From positions 1 through 64,000 of the forward strand of contig JAFVDH010000017.1 of the NCBI GenBank assembly GCA_017478515.1: a stretch of 64,000 nucleotides of DNA, given 5' to 3'. The position numbers were made by a program, and so were the translations under genes. Origin of the DNA: a bacterium (GTDB lineage: Bacteria > Cyanobacteriota > Vampirovibrionia > Gastranaerophilales > Gastranaerophilaceae). Under the pieces are notes generated by a model. That model worked only from the letters and a program-made list of their open reading frames with translations. It searched no databases and had not been told where the DNA came from. How positions within the stretch are numbered: the stretch's first letter is position 1; each line of letters begins with the position of its first letter. Shown here piece by piece: positions 52,624 to 60,144 of the stretch.

Positions 52624-53628
52624 TTAGTTTATTTCCCATTTTCCGCAAGTTCCGCCCCAACGAGCGATTATATTTCCTTTGATATCTTTTATTCGTTTTA
52701 CATGTTGAACTTCTTGTTCGCCCTCTACGATAGTTACGATTTCGCAATTATTTGAGCATCCGGGGCAATCGCATGTTATAGATGTAAAGTGCATATCCCC
52801 TACTTCCCAGCCTCTAAATGTTGTTTCTTTGTTTGTATACTGGTGGTTTTCCATAGCAAGCAGTGCTGCACCTATTGCTCCCATTGTTTGGTGATGGTCC
52901 GGAACTATTATTTCTGTTTTTAAGATATCTTCAAAAGCTTTTACCATTCCTTTATTTGTTGCAACTCCTCCTTGGAATGATATTGCAGGAAGTAATTCTT
53001 TACCCAATGCTAAATTTGCAAGGTAATTTCTTACCAAAGCCTGACATAAGCCGTATAGCAAATCTTCTACAGGGTAGCCTAATTGTTGTTTATGGATTAA
53101 GTCGCTTTCTGCAAATACACCGCATCTTCCTGCAATACGAGCTGGATTTGTTGACTGAAGTGCTGTATCCCCAAATTCTTCAATAGGAACATTTAGTCTT
53201 TGTGCCTGATGGTCTAAGAAGCTTCCTGTCCCTGCGGCACAAACAGTATTCATTGCAAAATCTGTTACTATTCCATCTCTTAATATAATTATTTTACTGT
53301 CTTGTCCACCGATTTCTAAAATCGTTTGTACATTAGGAATATTCGTACTTGCTGCAACTGCGTGTGCTGTAATTTCATTTTTTACAATATCTGCACCTAC
53401 TAAAGCTCCGGCAAGATTTCTCCCAGAACCTGTTGTTCCGACACCTTTTATATCGTATTCTTGTGTGGCTTGTGCTTTTATTTGGTTTAATCCGTTTTGC
53501 ACTGCCATTACGGGTTTTCCTGCTGTTCTGAGCATATATGAATCTATGTATTTGCCGTTTTCATCTACCAATGCTAATTTCGTTGTTACAGAACCTACAT
53601 CTATTCCTAAATATGTTGTTAAACTCAT
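52624..53628 (-). CDS. BadF/BadG-type ATPase, acyl-CoA dehydratase activase
   Basis: The 334-residue ASKHA-fold ATPase matches the activator of 2-hydroxyacyl-CoA dehydratases: 'YLGIDVGSVTTKLALVDENG', 'IKGVGTTGSGRNLAGALVGADIVKNEITAHA', 'ILEIGGQDSKIIIL', 'NTVCAAGTGSFLDHQAQRL' and 'GRCGVFAESDLIHKQQLG'. A C-terminal cysteine-rich part ('CDCPGCSNNCEIV', 'WGGTCGKWE') probably binds a second metal centre. Such activases couple ATP hydrolysis to electron injection into a dehydratase or a related reductase in anaerobes. The partner enzyme is not encoded within the window. Confidence 0.9.
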   Translation of the reverse strand: MSLTTYLGIDVGSVTTKLALVDENGKYIDSYMLRTAGKPVMAVQNGLNQIKAQATQEYDIKGVGTTGSGRNLAGALVGADIVKNEITAHAVAASTNIPNVQTILEIGGQDSKIIILRDGIVTDFAMNTVCAAGTGSFLDHQAQRLNVPIEEFGDTALQSTNPARIAGRCGVFAESDLIHKQQLGYPVEDLLYGLCQALVRNYLANLALGKELLPAISFQGGVATNKGMVKAFEDILKTEIIVPDHHQTMGAIGAALLAMENHQYTNKETTFRGWEVGDMHFTSITCDCPGCSNNCEIVTIVEGEQEVQHVKRIKDIKGNIIARWGGTCGKWEIN

Positions 53629-53667
53629 TTAATACTTCCTTTTTTTTATCAATGATATCACAAAAAT

Positions 53668-54666
53668 TTAGTTATACAAAAAACATGCCGTTTCATGTGT
53701 GTCAGAAAAATTTACAATTTCAGGATAAGCATCTTTACATTTTTGCGTGCAATGTGAGCATCTTGAGGCGAAAGGACATCCTGAATATTTTTTTGTGTTA
53801 TCAGGTAGTTCCCCGACGGATAAATCCTCTTTATACAGCGGGCTGTTCAATTTTGGTACTGAGTTTAAAAGCATTTTTGTATACGGGTGTTTCGGGTCGT
53901 TAAAAATTTCTTCAACTTTTCCTATTTCTGCGATTTTTCCGAGATACATAACTGCTACTCTGTCAGCTATGTATTTTATTACGTTCAAATCGTGCGAGAT
54001 AAACATCATTGTTAAATCGTACTGTTTTTTTAGGTCAATTAAAAGGTTAATTATTTGGGCTTGAATACTGACATCTAATGCACTTACGGGTTCGTCTGCG
54101 ATAACAAATTCAGGTCTTAATATTAAGGCTCTTGCTATTGCTATTCTTTGTCTTTGGCCTCCGGAAAATTCGTGAGGATATTTATTCATTGAATCTTCAT
54201 CCAATCCTGTTTGAACCAGTATATCCAGTACAATATCTTTTATTTCGTCGTTTGACATTTCTTTTATCATTTTTAAATCAGGCGAGAAATTTCTTAAATT
54301 TGAATGCACCATTAACGGTTCTTTAACTATATCGAACACTGTCATTTTGGGGTTTAAACTTGAATATGGATTTTGAAAAACCATGCTTACATTTTGACAG
54401 TAGCCTTTTTTAAATTTTGAATTCATTTTAAAAATGTCTCTGTATTTATAGAATATTTCGCCGCATTTTGGTTTTGTCAGATTAAAAAATGTTTTTGCAA
54501 GCGTGGATTTACCGCAGCCTGATTCTCCTGCCACGGCAAGTATTTCGCCTTTTTCTATGTTAAAATTTACTCCGTTTACTGCATATACTTTTTTAGCAGG
54601 CTTAAAGGCCTCTTTTTTGAGTTCGTATTCTACGTATAAATTGTTAACTTCTACCAAATTGTTCAT
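53668..54666 (-). CDS. Oligopeptide/dipeptide ABC transporter ATP-binding protein (OppF/DppF-like)
   Basis: The 332-residue ATPase shows Walker A 'VAGESGCGKSTLAKTF', Q-loop 'VSMVFQNPYSSLNP', signature 'EFSGGQRQRIAIARALI', Walker B 'EFVIADEPVSALD', H-loop 'MFISHDLNVI' and the C-terminal oligopeptide/nickel-transporter domain ('PKHPYTKMLLNSVPKL' and cysteines in 'GCPFASRCSHC...CKDAYPE'). It would energise uptake of peptides at the inner membrane. The permeases and the first ATPase are not adjacent, so it is either a detached subunit or its operon lies elsewhere. Confidence 0.93.
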   Translation of the reverse strand: MNNLVEVNNLYVEYELKKEAFKPAKKVYAVNGVNFNIEKGEILAVAGESGCGKSTLAKTFFNLTKPKCGEIFYKYRDIFKMNSKFKKGYCQNVSMVFQNPYSSLNPKMTVFDIVKEPLMVHSNLRNFSPDLKMIKEMSNDEIKDIVLDILVQTGLDEDSMNKYPHEFSGGQRQRIAIARALILRPEFVIADEPVSALDVSIQAQIINLLIDLKKQYDLTMMFISHDLNVIKYIADRVAVMYLGKIAEIGKVEEIFNDPKHPYTKMLLNSVPKLNSPLYKEDLSVGELPDNTKKYSGCPFASRCSHCTQKCKDAYPEIVNFSDTHETACFLYN

Positions 54667-54766
54667 AGGATTATTATAAAATAACCTTAAAATAATTACT
54701 ACTAATCTGTTAATTATATTTGCATGAATTGACGAAATGTTCTAATTGCAATATTATTAACGTATT

Positions 54767-56008
54767 ATGACAAATACGAACGATATTATTAAACAGGCAG
54801 AAAAAGATTTAGCACAATATTTTGAACAGATTGATGAGATAAGAGATTTTAATCAGGAAAAGGTGTTAAAGGCTTTTGTAGATAATCATGTTGCACCCGA
54901 ACATTTTTATACGGTATCGGGTTACGGGCATGATGATTTAGGAAGAGAAGTTTTAGACAAAGTCTATGCACAAATTTTTAAAGCGGAAAGGGCAATTGTT
55001 AGAACGCATTTTGCAACGGGTACGCATACTCTTGCGTGTGTATTATTCGGAAATCTTCATTATGGAGATAAATTAATTTCCGCCGCAGGAACGCCTTATG
55101 ATACGATGCGTCAGGTTATAGGTCTTACGGGCGATGAACTTACAAAGAAAAATTCTTTAATCGGTAACGGCATAATATATGACGAAGTTCCTTTATTAAA
55201 TGATGACGATATCGATTTTGAGGCACTTGAACAAAAAGTTGATGATGAAACAAAGATGGTGCTTATTCAACGTTCAAGAGGATACGATACAAGAAAATCT
55301 TTAACCATAGAGGTAATTGAAAAAATTTGTAAAACGGTAAAGACTAAAAATCCAAACTGCATATGTTTTGTCGATAATTGTTACGGCGAATTCGCAGAAA
55401 AAAAAGAACCGCTTGAAGTCGGAGCAGACATTATAGGTGGTTCTTTAATAAAAAATCCGGGCGGCGGGCTTGTTGAATGCGGCGGATATATCGCAGGAAA
55501 AGAAGAGCTTGTAGAGGCTTCGGCAATAAGGCTTACCGCTCCGGGTGTAGGTTCAGAATCGGGTGCAATGTTAAATCAGCACAGATTAATTTTTCAAGGG
55601 CTTTTTATGGCTCCGTCCGTTGTTGCGGATGTTATTAAAGGTATGATTCTTGCAGCTAAAATATTTGAAGATATGGGATTTATTTCTTCTCCAAAATATG
55701 ATGCGAAAAGAACCGATATTATACAGATAATCACCTTTAATAAGCCTGAACCGCTAATAGAATTTTGTAAAACAATTCAATCACTTTCTCCTGTAAACGG
55801 GTATGTAACTCCTGTTCCGGAGCTTATACCGGGTTATGTTGATGAAGTAATTATGGCAGGCGGGACATTCATTGAGGGTTCGACAATAGAACTTTCGGCA
55901 GACGGCCCTATTAGAGAACCTTATGCCGTATATATGCAGGGCGGATTAAACTATGCTCACATTAAGCTTTGTTTAAAAGGTATTTTGGAAAAATTTAAGG
56001 AGTTATAA
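54767..56008 (+). CDS. Methionine gamma-lyase family protein (aluminium-resistance type)
   Basis: The 413-residue PLP enzyme matches the family annotated as methionine gamma-lyase / cystathionine beta-lyase 'involved in aluminium resistance': 'VLKAFVDNHVAPEHFYTVSGYGHDDLGREVLDKVYAQIF', 'FATGTHTLACVLFGNLHYGD', 'CFVDNCYGEFAEKKEPLEVGADIIGGSLIKNPGGGLVECGGYIAGK' with the PLP lysine in 'SLIKNPGGG'. It would act on a sulfur amino acid, but the substrate is uncertain. It is followed directly by a prolyl isomerase gene and probably forms an operon with it. Confidence 0.92.
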   Translation: MTNTNDIIKQAEKDLAQYFEQIDEIRDFNQEKVLKAFVDNHVAPEHFYTVSGYGHDDLGREVLDKVYAQIFKAERAIVRTHFATGTHTLACVLFGNLHYGDKLISAAGTPYDTMRQVIGLTGDELTKKNSLIGNGIIYDEVPLLNDDDIDFEALEQKVDDETKMVLIQRSRGYDTRKSLTIEVIEKICKTVKTKNPNCICFVDNCYGEFAEKKEPLEVGADIIGGSLIKNPGGGLVECGGYIAGKEELVEASAIRLTAPGVGSESGAMLNQHRLIFQGLFMAPSVVADVIKGMILAAKIFEDMGFISSPKYDAKRTDIIQIITFNKPEPLIEFCKTIQSLSPVNGYVTPVPELIPGYVDEVIMAGGTFIEGSTIELSADGPIREPYAVYMQGGLNYAHIKLCLKGILEKFKEL

Positions 56009-56365
56009 ATGAAAAAATTATTAGTGGTGCTATTTTTGATATTTGCAATTTCGGCTATGCCTGTTATGGCGGAAACATGCACAATGGTAAGGGCAAGCCA
56101 TATTCTTGTCAAAACAAAAGAGGAAGCGGAACAATTAGAATTTTATTTGAAAAAAGGTGCAAGTTTTGAGGCTCTGGCACAAAGATACTCTTTATGTCCA
56201 TCAGGCAGACAGGGCGGGGATTTAAACTTCTTTTCAAGAGGGCAGATGGTAAAGCCGTTTGAAGAAAAAGCTTTTTCTATGAAACCCGGTGAAATATCAG
56301 AACCCGTTAAAACTCAATTCGGCTGGCATATTATAAAAGTTACAAATAAAATCTGCGAATTTTAG
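56009..56365 (+). CDS. Secreted parvulin-type peptidyl-prolyl isomerase
   Basis: The 118-residue protein has a signal peptide (residues 1-21, ending 'MPVMA') and a single rotamase domain: 'RASHILVKTKEEAEQL', 'ASFEALAQRYSLCPSGRQGGDLNFFSRGQMVKPFEEKAF' and 'PVKTQFGWHIIKVTN', the PpiC/parvulin signature. It likely assists folding in the periplasm. It starts in the base after the stop codon of the upstream gene, with AAGGAG inside that gene's end, so translation is coupled. Cysteines at 'ETC' and 'LCP' could form a disulfide. Confidence 0.92.
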   Translation: MKKLLVVLFLIFAISAMPVMAETCTMVRASHILVKTKEEAEQLEFYLKKGASFEALAQRYSLCPSGRQGGDLNFFSRGQMVKPFEEKAFSMKPGEISEPVKTQFGWHIIKVTNKICEF

Positions 56366-56374
56366 TGAAACTTT

Positions 56375-56710
56375 TTATTTCCAATAGACTTTGAAATTTT
56401 TAATTTCGTCGAGGGTTTTTGAATATTCCCCTCTAAAACAAATGCATCTGTCGTCAATATACAGGTATGACGGTAGTTTTACGTTAGTTACATCTTTAAA
56501 ATATTTATCCAAATTATTTTCAAACAGCCATTTTGCGGAAAGCATTAAACTGCGGGAAGTGAATAAATACAAATCGGCAAATTCGCTTAAATTTTTAACA
56601 AAATCTTCCGCTCCATCTTTAATTTTCGGAATAAAATTTTCGTCAAACGGTTCTTTGCCGTATTCGTTCAATACTCCGTCTAAGTCAATTAATATTTTCT
56701 TTTTATACAT
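56375..56710 (-). CDS. HAD-superfamily phosphatase, copy 1
   Basis: The 111-residue protein has the HAD motifs in compact form: nucleophile 'ILIDLDGVLNEYG', motif II Thr-Ser in 'LYLFTSRSLM', a Lys in 'VKLPSYLYIDDRC' and the acidic motif IV 'YIDDR'. The small size suggests a phosphatase without cap, acting on a small phosphorylated compound, possibly a nucleotide. It is 97 percent identical in nucleotide sequence to the gene at 57370-57711; only the first residues and one Asp/Asn differ. It is convergent with the prolyl isomerase gene. Confidence 0.8.
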   Translation of the reverse strand: MYKKKILIDLDGVLNEYGKEPFDENFIPKIKDGAEDFVKNLSEFADLYLFTSRSLMLSAKWLFENNLDKYFKDVTNVKLPSYLYIDDRCICFRGEYSKTLDEIKNFKVYWK

Positions 56711-56725
56711 ATTTTATTCTCCATT

Positions 56726-56769
56726 TTGTCCGTGTGGCGGTTTGTTATTTTTGTCATTGTAGCGGACAA
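56726..56769. promoter_or_regulatory. Spaced inverted repeat before XRE gene
   Basis: TTGTCCG at 56726-56732 and its complement CGGACAA at 56763-56769 are 30 bases apart, just before the XRE start at 56777 and between it and the divergent HAD gene. It could be an operator or an RNA hairpin near the ribosome site. Confidence 0.4.
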
Positions 56770-56776
56770 TTTGTTT

Positions 56777-56989
56777 ATGAACAAGCAGCTATTAAGAAAT
56801 CTTGCAAATAGAATAAAAGAACTTCGTAAAAAATATGGCTATACACAAGATGATTTATCTGTTTATTCTAATATTGCCCGTTCTACTTTAAGTAATATTG
56901 AAACGGCATCTAATGATGTTACCTTTTCAAAAGTTAACCAAATTGCAAAAGCTTTTAATATGTCCTTATCAGAATTTTTGAATTTTTAA
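56777..56989 (+). CDS. XRE-family small regulator
   Basis: The 70-residue protein is a bare helix-turn-helix: 'LLRNLANRIKELRKKYGYTQDDLSVYSNIARSTLSNIETASNDVTFSKVNQIAKAFNMSLSEFLNF'. I use the ATG at 56777; the frame upstream (to 56726) encodes a hydrophobic stretch without a family match. It is divergent from HAD copy 1. Small single-domain XRE proteins of this type usually act as local repressors. Confidence 0.85.
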   Translation: MNKQLLRNLANRIKELRKKYGYTQDDLSVYSNIARSTLSNIETASNDVTFSKVNQIAKAFNMSLSEFLNF

Positions 56990-57079
56990 GTTTAGTTATT
57001 GTAACTTTTGGTGATATCTCTTTAATATGAGTTTTAGTGCTGTTGATTATTATTTTGTTCTCAATTTTTTTAACCTTTT

Positions 57080-57148
57080 GTCGTGCTATTTGCCTGTTAA
57101 AACAATTTGATAATATCACTAAAATGTTTGTATGGCAAATAGCACGAC
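57080..57148 (+). promoter_or_regulatory. 15-bp perfect inverted repeat overlapping an XRE start codon
   Basis: GTCGTGCTATTTGCC at 57080-57094 is the exact complement of GGCAAATAGCACGAC at 57134-57148. The right arm begins at the G of the ATG at 57132 and covers codons 2-5. As DNA it could be an operator; as RNA it would be a long hairpin over the start codon. Confidence 0.7.
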
Positions 57149-57347
57149 TTTAATATTAAAAAATAATATTAAATATTATAGAAATCTCCGTAATTTAACG
57201 CAAGAACAGCTGGCAGAGTTAAGCGGAGTTTCTACTGATTATATTTCAGAATTGGAGCGTGGGAAAAAAGTTCCAAGTATAAAAAGATTGGATTATATTG
57301 CACATGCTCTTAATATTGAAATTTATAAATTTTTTATTGAAACATAA
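57132..57347 (+). CDS. XRE-family small regulator with start codon in an inverted repeat
   Basis: The 71-residue protein is a helix-turn-helix domain: 'LKNNIKYYRNLRNLTQEQLAELSGVSTDYISELERGKKVPSIKRLDYIAHALNIEIYKFF'. Its first residues MANSTT are encoded by one arm of a perfect 15-bp inverted repeat; there is no convincing ribosome site. It is convergent with HAD copy 2 and probably autoregulated through the repeat. The fold is clear, the targets unknown. Confidence 0.88.
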   Translation: MANSTTLILKNNIKYYRNLRNLTQEQLAELSGVSTDYISELERGKKVPSIKRLDYIAHALNIEIYKFFIET

Positions 57348-57369
57348 CACTTATATTAAAGTTTATGGC

Positions 57370-57711
57370 TTATTTCCAATAGACTTTGAAATTTTTAATT
57401 TCGTCAAGAGTTTTTGAATATTCCCCTCTAAAACAAATACATCTGTCGTCAATATACAGGTACGACGGTAGTTTTACGTTAGTTACATCTTTAAAATATT
57501 TATCCAAATTATTTTCAAACAGCCATTTTGCGGAAAGCATTAAACTGCGAGAAGTAAATAAATACAAATCTGCAAATTCGCTTAAATTTTTAACAAAATC
57601 TTCCGCTCCATTTTTAATTTTCGGAATAAAATTTTCGTCAAACGGTTCTTTGCCGTATTCGTTCAATACCCCGTCTAAGTCAATTAATATTTTCTTTTTA
57701 AAGTTATTCAT
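57370..57711 (-). CDS. HAD-superfamily phosphatase, copy 2
   Basis: The 113-residue protein is nearly identical to the product of 56375-56710: same DLDGVL nucleophile motif, 'LFTSRS' and 'YIDDR'. Over about 330 bases I count nine substitutions, eight of them silent, and one Asp-to-Asn change near residue 33. The first residues differ (MNNFKKK instead of MYKKK). The similarity starts and ends almost exactly at the gene limits. Both copies look intact, so selection or gene conversion keeps them alike. Confidence 0.8.
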   Translation of the reverse strand: MNNFKKKILIDLDGVLNEYGKEPFDENFIPKIKNGAEDFVKNLSEFADLYLFTSRSLMLSAKWLFENNLDKYFKDVTNVKLPSYLYIDDRCICFRGEYSKTLDEIKNFKVYWK

Positions 57712-57828
57712 TTTTATAACCGTTTATTACTATTTAATAACCAATAATATTTTTAATAAGAATTATTGTTCTATTTTATTATACTATCAAGGATATAAAA
57801 TTTCGCAATATTAAACTAACATTTAAAT

Positions 57829-58050
57829 ATGGATAAAAATGAAATTATAACTTTAATTGCAGAAAATATTAGAATACAAAGATTAAGAAAAAGATTAACA
57901 CAAGACAAATTAGCTGAATTATCAGGTGTTTCAACAAAATATATAAATTCAATTGAAGCTAAAAAAGTTAATCCAAGCATTGTCGTAATAGTTAATATTT
58001 GTAAAGCCCTAAATATTGATTTAAATAAAATAATTTGTCCGCTGGATTAA
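57829..58050 (+). CDS. XRE-family small regulator
   Basis: The 73-residue protein is again one helix-turn-helix: 'IAENIRIQRLRKRLTQDKLAELSGVSTKYINSIEAKKVNPSIVVIVNICKALNIDLNKII'. It shares 'LSGVST.YI' with the regulator at 57132-57347, so the two are likely paralogues. It is divergent from HAD copy 2, with about 115 AT-rich bases between the starts. Targets unknown. Confidence 0.87.
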   Translation: MDKNEIITLIAENIRIQRLRKRLTQDKLAELSGVSTKYINSIEAKKVNPSIVVIVNICKALNIDLNKIICPLD

Positions 58051-58178
58051 CGCATATGTGTCCTTTATCAATATTTACGCAAATTTTTTAAACTAATTTT
58101 TTGACCTTTACGAAATGAGTAATAAATATTTTTGAAAGACATCTAAGCTGTGTATGCACTGTTTTATTTAAGTAATAT

Positions 58179-58212
58179 GGCACGGTTTCTTTGCTTGCAA
58201 AGAAACCGTGCC
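58179..58212. terminator. Perfect 14-bp hairpin
   Basis: The stem ggcacggtttcttt and its exact complement with a 6-base loop lies 32 bases beyond the stop codon of the minus-strand gene at 58244-59383, between convergent genes. The flanks are AT-rich without a clear T run. Confidence 0.7.
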
Positions 58213-58243
58213 AGCAGAAACTTTTAAAAGTTAACCATAAGTA

Positions 58244-59383
58244 CTACAAATCATTAAACATAGAGTCGTTGTCTTCTCTAAGACGTGGCTTTGTAGGAGT
58301 GAAGTCGTAGTCTATCGGTGGTTCTTCTTTTATCATTATTACATCGACTTCTCTTGGCTGATTAAATCTCAAATCGTTTAAGTTTTCCGTCGCATCTTGA
58401 AGTTTTTGTTTTGCTTTTTCAGCTTGTTTTTTAGCTTTTTGAGCCTGTTTTTCAGCCCTTTTTAATTGGCGTTTTTGCTTAGATTCTTGTCTTTTTGCTT
58501 TAAATTTAGATTTTTGATTTTTTATACCTGTCTTAGTTTTATTAACTGCTTTTTTAACTCCACGTTTAGTTGCTCTACCGGCTCTTGCTCCGTATCTTTT
58601 TGTGCCTCTTCCCGCAATTACAGCACCTCTTTGTGCATTAAGTTTTGCACTGTCAACTACAAGCGGATTTGTTTTAACTATTTCAGGATGTTTAAAGTAA
58701 TTGCTGTATTCGTCAACATTATATGCTATAAACTGCATTTCTTGAATAATTTGAGGAGCTAAATACATTCTTGAATGACGTTTTATCCATTCCATTTGTT
58801 CGGTTTGAGGTTGAAAATTTGTCGCAATAATACGATTTTCTCTTGAAGAGATAAGTTTTTGATAATTATTCTGCCAAACTATTGTTTGTTTAGCCGGGTC
58901 AATTATGTACACTTGTGTAGAAAGCCTTATTGCAGGGTCAACAACCGCTGCTCCGGGAATATTCAAAAAATCCCATACTGTTCTTCTTAGAAAATAATTT
59001 TGGACATCCATATTTGACGTTATAAGCATTATCCAATTAGCACCAAATTTTGTGTTAATCTGTTTTAGTGCCATGTAATCAACGTTATAAGTATTTTTGA
59101 ATTCAAACATCGTGCTCTGAACAAAACGTTTGAATTTGTCATCTTTGCTGACAATTTGTTTGATATAGCTTATTGTAGGAGCGTTAAAGCCGTTTATATT
59201 ATTCAAATAATTTATAACATCATTAGAAATTAAATCAGCCGCCTCAGCGTAAATAAAGGTATCCTGTTCTTTTTTTGCAAGAGTATCAGGTAAAACCAAA
59301 ACTTTAATATCTTTTGCATACGAAAAACATTGCTGTGAGAATATGAATAAAATTAATAAAAATACTTTTATAACAAATTTCAT
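58244..59383 (-). CDS. Secreted protein of unknown function with basic coiled coil
   Basis: I use the ATG at 59383, giving 379 residues with a signal peptide ('FVIKVFLLILFIFSQQCFSYA'). The mature N-terminal 220 residues look like a folded periplasmic domain ('KVLVLPDTLAKKEQDTFIYAEAADLISNDVINYLNN', 'LSTQVYIIDPAKQTIVWQNNYQKLI'). Then comes a strongly basic, Lys/Arg/Ala-rich coiled coil of about 80 residues and an acidic Pro-rich tail. The basic stretch could bind nucleic acid, peptidoglycan or an acidic surface polymer. No known family recognised. It is divergent from cytidine deaminase. Confidence 0.65.
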   Translation of the reverse strand: MKFVIKVFLLILFIFSQQCFSYAKDIKVLVLPDTLAKKEQDTFIYAEAADLISNDVINYLNNINGFNAPTISYIKQIVSKDDKFKRFVQSTMFEFKNTYNVDYMALKQINTKFGANWIMLITSNMDVQNYFLRRTVWDFLNIPGAAVVDPAIRLSTQVYIIDPAKQTIVWQNNYQKLISSRENRIIATNFQPQTEQMEWIKRHSRMYLAPQIIQEMQFIAYNVDEYSNYFKHPEIVKTNPLVVDSAKLNAQRGAVIAGRGTKRYGARAGRATKRGVKKAVNKTKTGIKNQKSKFKAKRQESKQKRQLKRAEKQAQKAKKQAEKAKQKLQDATENLNDLRFNQPREVDVIMIKEEPPIDYDFTPTKPRLREDNDSMFNDL

Positions 59384-59439
59384 GATATAATTATAGCACA
59401 TTAATCCACAATTCAAAAAACGTTAAAAGGAGTTAATAT

Positions 59440-59829
59440 ATGACATACGAAGATTTAATGGAAAAGGCGAAAGAAGCAAGTAAAAATTCATACAGTCCAT
59501 ACTCAAATTTCCCTGTGGGAGCTTGTTTACAGGCATCAAGCGGAAAAACATATATAGGTACAAATGTTGAGAATTCAAGTTTTGGTGCAACAATTTGTGC
59601 TGAAAGAAGTGCGATTGTTAACGCTGTTGTTAACGGAGAAAGAGAAATTGAGGCAATTGCCATATATGGTGCTAAAATGAAAATGTGTGCACCTTGCGGC
59701 CCTTGCAGACAGGTTATTGCAGAATTTAAATCTAAATCTAAGGGGACAAAAGTTATTCTTGAGGCGGAAGACGGTTCTTTAAAAGTTTTTGATATTGATG
59801 AATTGCTGCCTTTAGGTTTTGAATTATAG
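59440..59829 (+). CDS. cdd: Cytidine deaminase
   Basis: The 129-residue zinc enzyme deaminates cytidine and deoxycytidine to the uracil forms. The catalytic 'TICAERSAI' (Cys-Ala-Glu) and the zinc-binding 'CAPCGPCRQVI' are intact, together with 'SPYSNFPVGACLQ' and 'NVENSSFGA'. The length is that of the short tetrameric type. An AGGAG site precedes the ATG. It functions in pyrimidine salvage. Confidence 0.96.
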   Translation: MTYEDLMEKAKEASKNSYSPYSNFPVGACLQASSGKTYIGTNVENSSFGATICAERSAIVNAVVNGEREIEAIAIYGAKMKMCAPCGPCRQVIAEFKSKSKGTKVILEAEDGSLKVFDIDELLPLGFEL

Positions 59830-59859
59830 TTATAAATAAGCGGGATTTGATTTTAAAAA

Positions 59860-60111
59860 ATGTATATAATTGAGTTTATAGTAAACTATTGGAAGAAAAA
59901 GTATCATACAGAGCCGCAAAGAGTTTTACCTCAATTAGAAAATCAGCCATATCCTGTATACGATTACAGCCTAGATGAATACGAAAAATGTGAACACATA
60001 TTTATGCCCGTTGATAGTACGGGTGAGGTTTTGGCCTGTACTAAATGCGGGTTTGTTAAAAAGAAAGATGAAATAAAAACCACTCAGAACAACAATCCGT
60101 TTGAAATGTAA
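59860..60111 (+). CDS. Small zinc-ribbon protein of unknown function
   Basis: The 83-residue product has an N-terminal amphipathic helix ('MYIIEFIVNYWKKKY'), a Pro-rich middle and a C-terminal half zinc ribbon: 'KCEHIFMPVDSTGEVLACTKCGFVKKKDE'. Cys and His at the first site and C-x2-C at the second would bind one zinc. It lies 30 bases after cdd on the same strand. Function unknown; similar small proteins seem common in this group. Confidence 0.65.
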   Translation: MYIIEFIVNYWKKKYHTEPQRVLPQLENQPYPVYDYSLDEYEKCEHIFMPVDSTGEVLACTKCGFVKKKDEIKTTQNNNPFEM

Positions 60112-60144
60112 GTTTAAAATGTGTTTTGATTTTGTGTTCAAATC

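Noticed and set aside
53668-54666. A full oligopeptide transporter operon
   Set aside because: Only one ATPase gene is present; the neighbours encode unrelated proteins.
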